A stretch of DNA of 55,823 bases from Ottowia sp. (GCA_023228705.1 JALOAS010000008.1:1-55823); one strand, 5' to 3'. Positions 41,649 through 52,895 are shown, counted from the stretch's first letter. Made by a program: numbers and translations. The notes: generated by a model from the sequence alone, not told the origin.

Positions 41649-43168
41649 CCGACGCAGGCCTGTTGCTGCAATCGCCGGCCGACGCGGCACGCTGGCTGCG
41701 CACGCACGTGAGCGGCGCGCTGCATGCCGACAGCCGCCGCGTGCTGGACGGCGACGGATTCGTGGCCTGGCCGGGCGCGCGCGTGGACGCGCGCCGGTTC
41801 GTTGGCGCCGCGTTGGCAGCGGGCGCTGCCGCATGCCTGGTCGAGCGCGCGGGGGCAGCAGAGCTGGCGCTGCCGGACTCGGACCGCGTGGTTGCGTACG
41901 AGGGGCTGAAGGCGGCCTGCGGCGAGATCGCCAGCATCTTCTACGGGCAGCCCTCGCGCGCGCTGCGGCTGGTTGCGGTGACCGGGACCAACGGCAAGAC
42001 CTCGACCGCCTGGTGGCTGACCGCCGCGCTGTCGGCGCTGGCACATCCCGAGCTCTCGCCCTGCGCACTGGTGGGCACCCTGGGCGCGGGCCCGCTGGAC
42101 GCGCTGGAGCCCACCGGCCTCACCACGCCCGACCCGGTGCTGCTGCAGTCCCGGCTGGCTGATTTTGTCCGCGAGGGCCTGCGCTCCTGCGCGCTGGAAG
42201 CCTCGTCCATAGGCCTGGCCGAGCAGCGGCTGGTCGGCACGCATGTCGACGTGGCCGTCTTCACCAACTTCAGCCCGGACCACCTGGACTATCACCACGA
42301 CATGGCAGCCTACTGGGACGCCAAGCGCGCGCTCTTTGACAGGCCGGAGCTTCGTGCCGCGGTGGTCAACCTGGACGATGCGCGGGGCAGCGAACTGGCT
42401 GCGCATGCCCGCGCGCGCGGCGTTGACACCTGGCCGGTTTCGCTGCAGGGCCGGCCTGGCGCGCGGCTGTCGGCGTCGGTGCTGACCCGCAACGCGTTGG
42501 GCGCCCTGTGCTGGCGCGTGCATGAAGGCGAACGGGTCGTCGAGATGCAAAGCTCGCTGATTGCCGAATACAACGCGGCCAACGTGATGGGCGTCATAGC
42601 CGCGTTGCGCGCGCTGCACGTGCCGCTGGCCGACGCGGTGCAGGCCTGCGCGCAGTTGCCGCCGGTGCCTGCGCGGCTGGAGCACGTGGCGGTGCCGGGC
42701 GCGCCGCTGGCCATCGTGGACTTTGCGCACACGCCCGACGCGCTGCAGCACGTGCTGGAGGCGCTGAAGCCGCTGGCGCGGCAGCGTCAGGGCCGCCTGT
42801 GGTGCCTGTTTGGCTGCGGCGGGAACCGCGACGCCAGCAAGCGGCCGCTCATGGCCGCCGTGGCCGAGGCGCTGGCCGACCAGGTGGTCATCACCAGCGA
42901 CAACCCGCGCGATGAAGACCCGCTGGCCATCGTGCTGCAGGTCAAGGCGGGATTGCGCCGGCCGGCCGACGTCCGCGTGGAGCCAGACCGGGCGCAGGCC
43001 ATCCGCCACGTGCTCATGCACGAAGCCGGCATCAACGACGTGGTCCTGATCGCAGGCAAGGGCCATGAGACCTGGCAGGAGATCGCGGGCGAGAAATGGC
43101 CGTTTTCCGACCGCAGCCATGCCCGTGCCGCGCTGCGTGCGCGCGTGGGCACGGGGGTGCAGGCATGA
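41645..43168 (+). CDS. murE: UDP-N-acetylmuramoyl-L-alanyl-D-glutamate--2,6-diaminopimelate ligase MurE
   Basis: A 507-aa cytosolic Mur ligase that adds meso-diaminopimelate. ATP site GTNGKTST, central FTNFSPDHLDYHHDM and, near residue 419, DNPR (TSDNPRDEDP), the motif diagnostic of meso-DAP rather than lysine. Start TTG at 41645 overlaps the ftsI stop as TTGA. Its stop overlaps murF as ATGA. In Bordetella murE and murF are reported as a fusion; here they are separate but coupled. Confidence 0.94.
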   Translation: MTDAGLLLQSPADAARWLRTHVSGALHADSRRVLDGDGFVAWPGARVDARRFVGAALAAGAAACLVERAGAAELALPDSDRVVAYEGLKAACGEIASIFYGQPSRALRLVAVTGTNGKTSTAWWLTAALSALAHPELSPCALVGTLGAGPLDALEPTGLTTPDPVLLQSRLADFVREGLRSCALEASSIGLAEQRLVGTHVDVAVFTNFSPDHLDYHHDMAAYWDAKRALFDRPELRAAVVNLDDARGSELAAHARARGVDTWPVSLQGRPGARLSASVLTRNALGALCWRVHEGERVVEMQSSLIAEYNAANVMGVIAALRALHVPLADAVQACAQLPPVPARLEHVAVPGAPLAIVDFAHTPDALQHVLEALKPLARQRQGRLWCLFGCGGNRDASKRPLMAAVAEALADQVVITSDNPRDEDPLAIVLQVKAGLRRPADVRVEPDRAQAIRHVLMHEAGINDVVLIAGKGHETWQEIAGEKWPFSDRSHARAALRARVGTGVQA

Positions 43169-44586
43169 CGGCCATGGACGTCACGCTGGGCCAGCTGGCG
43201 CGCTGGCTGCCGCACGCCAGCCTGGTGGGCGATCCCGACCGGCGCATTGCGCGCGTGCACACCGACAGCCGCAGCCTGCAGGCCGGCGACCTGTTCGTTG
43301 CACTCAAGGGGCCGCGCTTTGACGCGGCGGACTACCTGCCGGACGCCGCTGCAGCCGGTGCAGCGGCAGCGCTCTGCGCCCGTGCAGCCGCCGGGCGGCT
43401 GCAGGCTTCGGGGCTTCCCGGCCTGGTCGTCCCCGATCCGCGCTGGGCACTGGGCGCGCTGGCGCGCCGCTGGCGGCGTCGCCACACCGGGCCGCTGGTT
43501 GCCGTGACCGGCAGCAACGGCAAGACCACCGTGACGCAGATGGTCGGCGCCATCTTCCGCGCCTGGCAGGGCGATGCGGCGCTGGTGACGCAGGGCAACT
43601 TCAACAACGACATCGGGCTGCCGCTGACCCTGCTGCGCCTGCGCCCGCAGCATGGCGCGGCGGTCGTCGAGCTGGGCATGAACCATCCCGGCGAGATCGC
43701 TGCACTGGCCGGCATTGCCGCGCCCACGGTGGCGCTGGTCAACAACGCGCAACGCGAGCACCAGGAGTTCATGGCGTCCGTCGAAGCGGTGGCGCGCGAG
43801 AACGGATCGGTGTTCCTGACGCTGCCGGCCGAGGGAACCGCGGTCTTCCCTGCCGACGACGCGCATGCTGCGCTGTGGCAATCTTTGTCCAGCCACTGCC
43901 GGCAGCTGGCTTTCGGCACGCGCCGGGGCCGGGCCAGCGTGTTCGTGGACGAGGCGGCCTGGGCAGGCGACCGCTGGCGGCTGCGCGCGGTGGTGGCTGA
44001 CGCGGGCGCCCTAACGCTGGACCTGCACGCGGCGGGGCAGCACAACCTGCACAACGCGGCAGCGGCGCTGGCCTGCGCGCATGCCGCCGGCGCACCCGCC
44101 GCGGCCATGGCGCAGGGACTGGCCCAGTTCCGGCCGCTGCCCGGGCGCGGCCAGATCCGCCGCATCCACGACGGGGCGCGCACGATCAAGCTGGTCGACG
44201 ACACGTACAACGCCAACCCCGATTCGGTGCGGGCGCTCATCGACCTGCTGGCCACGCTGCCCGGGCCGCAGCTGCTCGTGCTGGGCGACATGGGCGAAGT
44301 GGGCGAGCAGGGCGTGGCCTGGCACGCCGAAGTGGGCGCCTATGCGCGCGAGCGTGGCATCAGCCGCCTGCTGGCCACCGGCCAGCTTGCGATCCATGCC
44401 GCCATGGCGTTTGGCGGCAGCCATTTCGAGCAGATCAACGATCTCATCGCCGCAGTCCGGACCAACCTCACGCACTGCGCCAGCATTGCGGTCAAGGGCT
44501 CGCGCTTCATGCACATGGAGCGCATCGTGGCTGCGCTGGCGCCCACCGAAGCGGACGAGCCGGGAGGAGATCGCCGTGCTGCTTGA
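43165..44586 (+). CDS. murF: UDP-MurNAc-tripeptide--D-alanyl-D-alanine ligase MurF
   Basis: A 473-aa Mur ligase that adds D-Ala-D-Ala to complete the pentapeptide. Motifs: GDLFVALKGPRFDAADYL, TGSNGKTTVTQM (ATP site), NFNNDIGLPLTLL, ELGMNHPGEI and LVDDTYNANPDSV. The ATG at 43165 overlaps the murE stop (ATGA); ATG at 43174 is an alternative. It overlaps mraY by 11 bases. Confidence 0.95.
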   Translation: MTAMDVTLGQLARWLPHASLVGDPDRRIARVHTDSRSLQAGDLFVALKGPRFDAADYLPDAAAAGAAAALCARAAAGRLQASGLPGLVVPDPRWALGALARRWRRRHTGPLVAVTGSNGKTTVTQMVGAIFRAWQGDAALVTQGNFNNDIGLPLTLLRLRPQHGAAVVELGMNHPGEIAALAGIAAPTVALVNNAQREHQEFMASVEAVARENGSVFLTLPAEGTAVFPADDAHAALWQSLSSHCRQLAFGTRRGRASVFVDEAAWAGDRWRLRAVVADAGALTLDLHAAGQHNLHNAAAALACAHAAGAPAAAMAQGLAQFRPLPGRGQIRRIHDGARTIKLVDDTYNANPDSVRALIDLLATLPGPQLLVLGDMGEVGEQGVAWHAEVGAYARERGISRLLATGQLAIHAAMAFGGSHFEQINDLIAAVRTNLTHCASIAVKGSRFMHMERIVAALAPTEADEPGGDRRAA

Positions 44587-45754
44587 GCTGGCCAGCTGGC
44601 TGCAAGGCCTGTCGCCCAACCTGGGGTTCTTCCGCGTCTTCCAGTACCTGACCCTGCGCGCGGTGCTGGCAGCCGTCACCGCGCTGCTGATCGGCGTGCT
44701 TGCCGGACCGTGGGTGATCCGCATGCTGGGCGCGCTCAAGATCGGCCAGCCCATACGCGGCTATGCCATGCAGACGCACCTGGCCAAGAGCGGCACGCCG
44801 ACCATGGGCGGCGTCCTCATCCTCTTTGCCATCGGGGTGTCGACGCTGCTGTGGTTTGACTGGACCAACCGCTTTGTCTGGATCGTTCTGCTCGTGACCT
44901 TTGGCTTTGGCGCCATAGGCTGGGTGGACGACTGGCGCAAGGTGGTCCACAAGGACCCGGAGGGCATGCGCTCGCGTGAAAAATACTTCTGGCAGTCGGT
45001 GATTGGCCTGGTGGCGGCGCTGGCGCTTGTTTTCAGCATTTCCGCAAACACCAACGCCGAGGTGCTTGCCCTGTTCTGGCAGTGGGTCAGCTCCGGGTTT
45101 TCCGTCGAGCTGCCGCATGTGGCCGGGTTTCTGGTGCCCTTTTTCAAGGAAATCAGCTACCCGCTGGGCGTGCTCGGCTTTGTCATCCTGAGCTACCTGG
45201 TCATCGTCGGCTCGAGCAACGCGGTCAACCTCACCGACGGGCTGGACGGCCTGGCCATCATGCCGGTCATCATGGTCGGCTCGGCGCTGGGCGTCTTTGC
45301 CTACGTCACCGGCAGCTCGGTGTACTCCAAATACCTGCTGTTCCCGTACATTCCGGGCACGGGCGAGCTGCTCATCTTCTGCGCCGCCATGGCGGGTGCC
45401 GGGCTCGCGTTCCTCTGGTACAACGCACACCCCGCGCAGCTGTTCATGGGCGACGTGGGCGCGCTGGCGCTGGGCGGTGCACTGGGCACCATTGCCGTCA
45501 TCGTGCGCCAGGAAATCGTGCTTGCGGTCATGGGCGGCGTCTTCGTTGCCGAAGCGGTTTCGGTGATGCTTCAGGTCGCCTGGTTCAAGTACACCCGGCT
45601 GCGCTATGGCGAAGGCCGGCGCCTGCTCAAGATGGCGCCGCTGCACCACCACTTTGAAAAAAGCGGCTGGGCCGAGACGCAGGTCGTCGTCCGGTTCTGG
45701 ATCATCACCATGCTGCTGTGCCTGATCGGCCTGTCTTCGCTGAAGCTGAGGTAG
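44576..45754 (+). CDS. mraY: Phospho-N-acetylmuramoyl-pentapeptide transferase MraY
   Basis: A 392-aa, ten-helix inner-membrane enzyme that makes lipid I from UDP-MurNAc-pentapeptide and undecaprenyl phosphate. Catalytic strings: GWVDDWRK (Asp pair), NLTDGLDGLA, LFMGDVGALALG and APLHHHFEKSGW. GTG at 44576 has GGGAGGAGA upstream. The start lies inside the end of murF, so translation is coupled. Confidence 0.95.
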   Translation: MLLELASWLQGLSPNLGFFRVFQYLTLRAVLAAVTALLIGVLAGPWVIRMLGALKIGQPIRGYAMQTHLAKSGTPTMGGVLILFAIGVSTLLWFDWTNRFVWIVLLVTFGFGAIGWVDDWRKVVHKDPEGMRSREKYFWQSVIGLVAALALVFSISANTNAEVLALFWQWVSSGFSVELPHVAGFLVPFFKEISYPLGVLGFVILSYLVIVGSSNAVNLTDGLDGLAIMPVIMVGSALGVFAYVTGSSVYSKYLLFPYIPGTGELLIFCAAMAGAGLAFLWYNAHPAQLFMGDVGALALGGALGTIAVIVRQEIVLAVMGGVFVAEAVSVMLQVAWFKYTRLRYGEGRRLLKMAPLHHHFEKSGWAETQVVVRFWIITMLLCLIGLSSLKLR

Positions 45755-45758
45755 CACC

Positions 45759-47216
45759 GTGATTGCCTGGCAAGACGCTCCCCGCATCCTGGTCCTGGGC
45801 CTGGGCCTGTCCGGCCTGGCCATGGCGCGCTGGTGCGTGCGGCAGGGCGCGCGCGTGACCGTGGCCGACACGCGCCCCGCACCACCGGGGCTGCCCGCCC
45901 TGCAGCAGGATTGCCCGGGCGCGGAATTTGTCTCCGGCCCGCTGGACCGGGGCCTGTTGCAAGCGGCCGGTTTTGCCGCAGCATGCCGCAGCCCCGGCTT
46001 GTCGCCCGCGCAGCTTGGCGACTTGCTGGACTGGGCACGTGTGCACGCGCTGCCCGTTTACGGCGAGCTGGACCTGTTTGTTGCGGCGCTGGCGCAGCTC
46101 AAGGTGGCGCGGGACTACGATCCGCAGGTGCTCGCGGTGACCGGCAGCAACGGCAAGACCACGGTCACGGCGCTCACCGGCCAGCTGCTTGCGCGCGCCG
46201 GCCGCTCGGTGGCCGTGGCCGGCAACATTGGCGCCACCCTGCTCGACAGCCTGCAGGAACGCCTGGACGCCGATGCGCTGCCAGACGACTGGGTGCTGGA
46301 GCTCTCCAGTTTCCAGCTGGCCGCGGTCCGCGCATTTGACCCGGCGGTGGCCACCGTGCTCAACATTGCCGAGGACCACCTGGACTGGCACGGCAGCATG
46401 GACGCGTACGTTGCCGCCAAGGCGCGTGTCTTCGGCCCGCACACGGTCGCCGTTCTCAACCGGGACGATCCGCGGGTGCTGGCGCTGCGTACAGGCGCTG
46501 CACCAGCGGCAGGCCAGGACCTGAGCTTTGGCGCCGACCTGCCGCAACGCGCCGGCGACCTGGGCCTGGAGTCGGTCGGTGGCGTCAGCTGGCTGGTGCG
46601 CGCCACCCCGGACATCCAGCGCCTCATGCCGGCCGGCGCGCTGCGCATACAGGGGCGGCACAACGCGCTCAATGCGCTGGCCGCGCTGGCGCTGGCTGCG
46701 CAGGGCAGCGGCGCGCTGGACGCGCTGCTGCCCGGGCTGCGCGCGTACCGCGGCGAGCGCAGCCGCACCGAATCGATTGCCATCATCGACGCCGTCGAGT
46801 ACTTTGACGACAGCAAGGGCACCAACGTGGCGGCAACGGTGGCGGCGCTGGACGGACTGGGACAGGACCGCAAGCTGCTGGTCCTGATGGGCGGCGACGG
46901 CAAGGGCCAGGATTTTGCGCCATTGGCCGAGCCGGTGCGCCGGCATGCGCGCGCAGTCGTGCTGTACGGGCGTGATGCGCCGAAGATCGAGCAGGTCCTG
47001 CGCGATACGGCCGTGCCGCTGCGGCACGCCGGGAGCCTGCAGGAAGCCGTGCTGCTGGCTGCGCGCGAAGCGCAGCCGGGAGATGCCGTGCTGCTGTCGC
47101 CGGCCTGCGCCAGCTTTGACATGTTCCCCAGTTACAGGCACCGGGCGGTGGCGTTCCGCGAAGCCGTGGCCGAGCTGGCGCGGGCACGGGGCTCGGAACC
47201 GGAGGTGGCGGCATGA
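45759..47216 (+). CDS. murD: UDP-N-acetylmuramoylalanine--D-glutamate ligase MurD
   Basis: A 485-aa Mur ligase that adds D-glutamate. N-terminal Rossmann GLGLSGLAMARW, ATP site TGSNGKTTVTAL, ELSSFQL, NIAEDHLDWH and LLSPACASFDMFPSYRHR at the end. GTG start at 45759, four bases after the mraY stop. The stop overlaps ftsW (ATGA). Confidence 0.94.
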   Translation: MIAWQDAPRILVLGLGLSGLAMARWCVRQGARVTVADTRPAPPGLPALQQDCPGAEFVSGPLDRGLLQAAGFAAACRSPGLSPAQLGDLLDWARVHALPVYGELDLFVAALAQLKVARDYDPQVLAVTGSNGKTTVTALTGQLLARAGRSVAVAGNIGATLLDSLQERLDADALPDDWVLELSSFQLAAVRAFDPAVATVLNIAEDHLDWHGSMDAYVAAKARVFGPHTVAVLNRDDPRVLALRTGAAPAAGQDLSFGADLPQRAGDLGLESVGGVSWLVRATPDIQRLMPAGALRIQGRHNALNALAALALAAQGSGALDALLPGLRAYRGERSRTESIAIIDAVEYFDDSKGTNVAATVAALDGLGQDRKLLVLMGGDGKGQDFAPLAEPVRRHARAVVLYGRDAPKIEQVLRDTAVPLRHAGSLQEAVLLAAREAQPGDAVLLSPACASFDMFPSYRHRAVAFREAVAELARARGSEPEVAA

Positions 47217-48472
47217 GCGGCCTGACGCAAATCCTGCGCCGCTGGGGCAGCCGCCGCCAGCGCCGCGACGCCGTGCCGGATCTCCCGGTGCACATAGGCG
47301 GCGCGCACTATGCCGGGCTCGAGCCGTCGCTGCCGGGGATGGCCGAATTTGACCGCGCGCTGGTCTGGGTCTGCGCGGGCCTGCTCGTGTTTGGCCTGGT
47401 CATGGTTTATTCAGCCAGCATCGCGCTGGCGGACAGCCCCCGCTTTGCGCACCTGAGCTCAACGTATTTCCTGCTGCGGCATACGCTGTGGCTGGTTCTG
47501 TCCTGCCTGGCCGGACTGGTGGTGTTCCAGATGCGCATGGACTGGTGGGAGTGGCTGGCGCCCACGCTGTTCCTGTTGTCCGTGCTGCTGCTGGTCGCCG
47601 TGCTGATCCCGCACGTGGGCATCGTGGTCAATGGCGCGCGGCGCTGGATTGCGCTGGGTCCGGTGCGCTTCCAGCCCTCGGAGGTGGTCAAGGTCACCGT
47701 GCTGCTGTACGCGGCCGGCTACATGGTGCGCCGCATGGAGGTCAAGGAACGGTTCTTCCGCGCCGTGCTGCCCATGGCGCTGGCCGTGGGCCTGGTCGGC
47801 GTGCTGCTGCTGGCGCAGCCGGACATGGGGGCGTTCCTGGTGATCGCCGTCATTGCCATGGGCATCCTGTTCCTGGGTGGCGTCAACGCGCGCATGTTCT
47901 TTCTCATCGCCACCATCCTCGTGGCGGCGTTTGCGTTCATGATCTGGACCTCGCCGTACCGGCGCGCGCGCATCTTCGCGTACCTGGACCCGTTCAGCGC
48001 CGATCATGCGCTGAACAAGGGGTATCAGCTCTCGCACGCGCTGATCGCCATCGGCCGCGGCGAGATCTTCGGCGTCGGCCTGGGCGGCAGCGTGGAAAAG
48101 CTGCACTGGCTGCCCGAGGCGCACACCGATTTCCTACTGGCCGTCATCGGCGAGGAGCTGGGGCTGGTTGGCATCGTCTGCGTCGTGCTGGCCTTTTTCT
48201 GGCTGACCCGGCGCATGATCCTCATCGGCCGCCGCGCCATCGCGCTGGACCGGGTTTTTTCGGGACTGGTGGCGCAGGGCGTCGGGCTGTGGATAGGGTT
48301 CCAGGCGCTGATCAACATAGGCGTCAACCTGGGCGCGCTCCCGACCAAGGGCCTGACGCTGCCGTTCATGAGCTACGGCGGCTCGGCGCTGATCGTCAAC
48401 GTGGTCGCCATCGCCCTCGTCCTGCGCGTGGATATGGAAAACCGCAAGCTCATGCACGGAGGACGGGCATGA
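47213..48472 (+). CDS. ftsW: Septal peptidoglycan glycosyltransferase FtsW
   Basis: A 419-aa SEDS-family, ten-helix protein. Visible parts: LVFGLVMVYSASIALAD, GARRWIALGPVRFQPSEVVK, GGVNARMFF, GYQLSHALIAIGRGEIFGVGLG, EAHTDFLLAVIGEELG and GLTLPFMSYGGSAL. It polymerises septal glycan with FtsI. Its end is part of the inverted repeat and tandem duplication at 48442-48645. The stop TGA (48470-48472) overlaps the start of a small ORF. Confidence 0.95.
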   Translation: MSGLTQILRRWGSRRQRRDAVPDLPVHIGGAHYAGLEPSLPGMAEFDRALVWVCAGLLVFGLVMVYSASIALADSPRFAHLSSTYFLLRHTLWLVLSCLAGLVVFQMRMDWWEWLAPTLFLLSVLLLVAVLIPHVGIVVNGARRWIALGPVRFQPSEVVKVTVLLYAAGYMVRRMEVKERFFRAVLPMALAVGLVGVLLLAQPDMGAFLVIAVIAMGILFLGGVNARMFFLIATILVAAFAFMIWTSPYRRARIFAYLDPFSADHALNKGYQLSHALIAIGRGEIFGVGLGGSVEKLHWLPEAHTDFLLAVIGEELGLVGIVCVVLAFFWLTRRMILIGRRAIALDRVFSGLVAQGVGLWIGFQALINIGVNLGALPTKGLTLPFMSYGGSALIVNVVAIALVLRVDMENRKLMHGGRA

Positions 48473-48480
48473 GCTTGCGG
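48442..48480. repeat. 14-bp inverted repeat at the end of ftsW enclosing a ribosome site
   Basis: CCGCAAGCTCATGC (48442-48455) is the exact reverse complement of 48467-48480; the 11-base loop contains GGAGGA. The first repeat start codon lies in the stem. This hairpin could mask the ribosome site. The arm is only partly repeated in the second and third unit of the tandem duplication. Confidence 0.6.
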
Positions 48481-48645
48481 TTTCACCAAAACCGGCAAGC
48501 GTGCGCAGCACGCGCTGGCGCCGCAGGCGACAGTCATGCACGGAGGACGGGCATGAGCTTGCGGTTTCACCAAAATCGGCAAGCGTGCGCAGCACGCGTT
48601 GACGCCGCAGGCGGCAACCTCATGCACGGAGGCCGCGCATGAGCC
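48451..48645 (+). repeat. Tandem duplication at the ftsW-murG junction (84- and 86-bp units)
   Basis: The string CATGCACGGAGG occurs at 48451, 48535 and 48621, so unit lengths are 84 and 86 bases, with a third partial copy ending at the murG start. Unit 1 and 2 are nearly identical; a small indel near the end makes the 2-base difference. Each copy carries a ribosome site and ATG, so three coupled start sites are present: 48469, 48553 and 48639. Confidence 0.85.
48469..48642 (+). CDS. Small ORF of 57 aa made from the tandem duplication
   Basis: Begins on the ATG that overlaps the ftsW stop (ATGA) and ends with TGA overlapping the murG start (ATGA). The product has two near-identical parts (MSLRFHQNRQACAARAGAAG and MSLRFHQNRQACAARVDAAG). 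An internal ATG at 48553 could also be used. It has no recognised domain and is highly basic. It may be a by-product that only passes ribosomes to murG, so evidence for a functional protein is weak. Confidence 0.4.
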   Translation: MSLRFHQNRQACAARAGAAGDSHARRTGMSLRFHQNRQACAARVDAAGGNLMHGGRA

Positions 48646-49720
48646 GGCAGCCGCAACAGAAATGTGCGCTGGTCATGGCTGGCGGCACCGGCGGGCACAT
48701 CTTTCCCGGCCTGGCCGTGGCCGATGGCCTGCGCGCGCAGGGCTGGCGCGTGCACTGGCTGGGTGCGCCGGACAGCATGGAGGCGCGGCTCGTGCCGTCG
48801 CATGGCTTTGCGCTGGAAACCATCGCGTTTTCCGGCGTGCGCGGCAAGGGCGTGATGACGCTGGCGTTCCTGCCGCTTCGCCTGCTGCGCGCGTTTGCGC
48901 AGGCCATGGGCGTGATTCGCCGCGTCCGGCCCGACGTCCTGCTCGGCTTTGGCGGCTACATCGCGTTTCCCGCGGCAGTCATGGGCGTGGCCATGGGCAA
49001 GGCGCTGGTCATACACGAGCAAAACGCCGTGGCCGGCATGGTGAACAGGTGGCTGGCGCACATCGCGGACCGCGTCTTTACCGCGTTTCCCGGCGTGTTC
49101 CGGCCGCGCCGGCGCGTGCGGAGCGTGGGCAATCCGCTGCGCCCCGAGTTTGCCGCCGTCCCCGATCCGCACGAACGGTTTGCCGGCCGCAGCGGCCCGC
49201 TGCGCCTGCTGGTGGTCGGCGGCAGCCTGGGCGCTGCGGTGCTCAACGAGGTGGTACCGCAGGCGCTGGCGCTGCTGCCTGCGGCAGCGCGTCCGCAGGT
49301 TGTGCATCAAGGCGGGGCGCGGCAGATCGACGCGCTGCGCGCGCACTATGCGGCGGCCGGCGTCACCGCCGAGCTGCTGCCCTTCATCGATGACATGGCG
49401 GCAGCGTACGCCAGCGCCGACCTCGTCATCTGCCGGGCCGGGGCCACGACGGTCAGCGAGATTGCCGCCGTGGGCGCGGCGGCGCTGTTCGTCCCGTTCC
49501 CGCACGCCGTCGACGACCACCAGACCGCCAACGCGCGCCATCTGGTCGACGCCGACGCAGCCTGGCTCCTGCCGCAGCCGGACCTGAACCCGCAAGCGCT
49601 GGCCGACTGGCTGCGCCAGGCGAGCCGCCCGCTGCTGCTGGAGACGGCGTCCCGCGCGCGCGCGCTGCGCCAGCTGTCGGCAACGGATGCCATCGTTGCC
49701 GCCTGCGAGGAGCTGGCGGC

Positions 49721-49724
<4 letters not shown>
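48639..49724 (+). CDS. murG: UDP-GlcNAc--lipid I N-acetylglucosaminyltransferase MurG
   Basis: A 361-aa peripheral GT28 enzyme that converts lipid I to lipid II. Strings: MAGGTGGHIFPGLAVADGL, GFGGYIAFPAAV, HEQNAVAGMVNRWLA, GGSLGAAVLNEVVP, and CRAGATTVSEIAAVG (UDP-GlcNAc site). The ATG at 48639 is preceded by GGAGG from the third repeat copy. Overlaps murC by ATGA. Confidence 0.95.
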
Positions 49725-51135
<1,411 letters not shown>

Positions 51136-51139
<4 letters not shown>

Positions 51140-52125
51140 GCCCAGGCAACCTCACGCACCGCGCCGCCGGCCTGGGCAAGGTTGCGGTGCTCATGGGCGG
51201 CCATTCGGCCGAGCGCGAGATTTCGCTCATGTCGGGTCGTGGCGTGCTGCAGGCGCTGCGCAGCCGCGGCGTGGACGCGCATGCGTTCGACCCGGCCGGG
51301 CAGCCGCTGTGCCGGCTGAAGGAGCAGGGGTTTTCCCGCTGCTTCATCGCGCTGCATGGCCGCTACGGCGAAGACGGCACGGTGCAGGGTGCGCTCGAGC
51401 TGCTGCGCATCCCGTACACGGGCGCGGGCGTGCTGGCGTCAAGCATCGCCATAGACAAGGTGATGACCAAGCGGGTCTGGCTGGCCGAGGGGCTGGCCAC
51501 GCCGCAGCACGTGGCCCTGCGCCGCGGCGAGGTGGACCCGGCGCGCCTGCGCGAACTGCCGGAGGCGCTGGGGTTGCCGCTCATCGTCAAGCCGGTGCGC
51601 GAGGGCTCGTCGCTGGGCCTGACGCTGGTGCACAAGCCAGAAGAACTGCAGGCGGCCGTGGCGGCCGCGGCAGCACGCGACACCGACGTGATGTGCGAGC
51701 AGTACGTCGCCGGCGACGAGGTGACCTGCGCGGTGATCGGCAGTGGCGCCGCGGCGCGGACGCTGCCGGTCATCCACATCGTCGTGCATGGCGGCGACTA
51801 CGACTACCAGAACAAGTACTTCACCGATGCGGCCGAGTACCGCGTGCCCTGCGACCTGCCGGCCGTCGAGGTGGCGGCAGTCCAGGCACTCTCGCTTCAG
51901 GCGTACCGCGTGCTGGGCTGCCGCGGCTGGGGCCGGGTCGACATCATGATAGACGGCGCCACGCGCAAGCCCTGGCTGCTGGAGATCAACACGTCCCCGG
52001 GCATGACCGGGCATTCGCTGGTGCCCACCGCCGCGCGTGCCGCCGGCCTCGCGTACGAGGACCTGTGCGTGCAGTTGCTGGCCGATGCCGCGCTGGACTA
52101 CCCGCCGGGGGAGGAGCAGCCATGA
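51136..52125 (+). CDS. ddl: D-alanine--D-alanine ligase Ddl
   Basis: A 329-aa ATP-grasp enzyme that makes D-Ala-D-Ala. Motifs: VLMGGHSAEREISLMSG, LHGRYGEDGTVQGALELL, PYTGAGVLASSIAIDK, VKPVREGSSLGL, and LEINTSPGMTGHSLVP. The ATG at 51136 gives the family N-terminus; the frame is open upstream inside murC. Its stop overlaps ftsQ (ATGA). Confidence 0.95.
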
Positions 52126-52895
52126 CGACCGGCATGACGCTGCCCTTTGACGTCCGCCTCATGAACTTCACGGCCATGCTGCTCGTGTCCCTGGTCGTTC
52201 TTGCCGGCGCCGCAGCCGGTGCCTGGTGGCTTGCGCGCAGCCCCGCGTTTGCCATCCAGCAGATCACCGTCACCGGCGACACCCGGCACAACACCGAGGT
52301 CAGCTTGTACAGCGCCGTGGCCGGGCGCCTGCGCGGCAACTTCTTTACGTTGAACCTGGCGTCCGCCGAGACGGCGTTCCAGAACGTGCCCTGGGTGCGC
52401 ACGGCCGTCGTGCAGCGGCGCTTCCCGAACCAGTTGCGGGTGCATCTGCAGGAGCATGTGCCCGTTGCCCGCTGGGGCGGCTCGGATACGGAACTGGTCG
52501 ACCGCTACGGCGACGTGTTCGCCACCGGCGACGCCGACGCCGGCCAGCAGCGGCGCCTGCCGCTGCTTCTGGGCCCGGACGGACAGGGCGCATTGCTGTG
52601 GCAGACGTACGAGAGGCTGAACGCGGCGACGGACGGGCTGAAAACCGCCATCGTGCGGCTGGAGCTGCAACCGCGCGGGCACTGGCATGCGCAGCTTGCG
52701 CAGGGCGCACAGATCGAGCTGGGCCAGGGCAGCGCCGGCGAGCTGACGCGGCGCATGGCGCGGTTTGCCGATACGGCGCTGCAGGTCGCTGCGCGCTACC
52801 GGCGCGACGCCGCGGACATCGAGTCGGCCGACCTGCGCTACGAGCGCGGCTACGCCCTGCGCTTGCGTGGCGTCACGACGGTGGCAGCCGAATGA
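52122..52895 (+). CDS. ftsQ: Cell division protein FtsQ
   Basis: A 257-aa bitopic protein of the FtsQBL complex. A cytoplasmic tail (MTTGMTLPFDVRLM) and one helix (LLVSLVVLAGAAAGAWWLA) are followed by a POTRA domain (FAIQQITVTGDTRHNTEV, VPWVRTAVVQRRFPNQLRV) and a beta domain. A 30-base gap separates it from ftsA. Confidence 0.9.
   Translation: MTTGMTLPFDVRLMNFTAMLLVSLVVLAGAAAGAWWLARSPAFAIQQITVTGDTRHNTEVSLYSAVAGRLRGNFFTLNLASAETAFQNVPWVRTAVVQRRFPNQLRVHLQEHVPVARWGGSDTELVDRYGDVFATGDADAGQQRRLPLLLGPDGQGALLWQTYERLNAATDGLKTAIVRLELQPRGHWHAQLAQGAQIELGQGSAGELTRRMARFADTALQVAARYRRDAADIESADLRYERGYALRLRGVTTVAAE

Noticed and set aside
41645..44586. MurE-MurF fusion as in Bordetella
   Set aside because: The genes are in different frames and overlap by ATGA with a stop between them.
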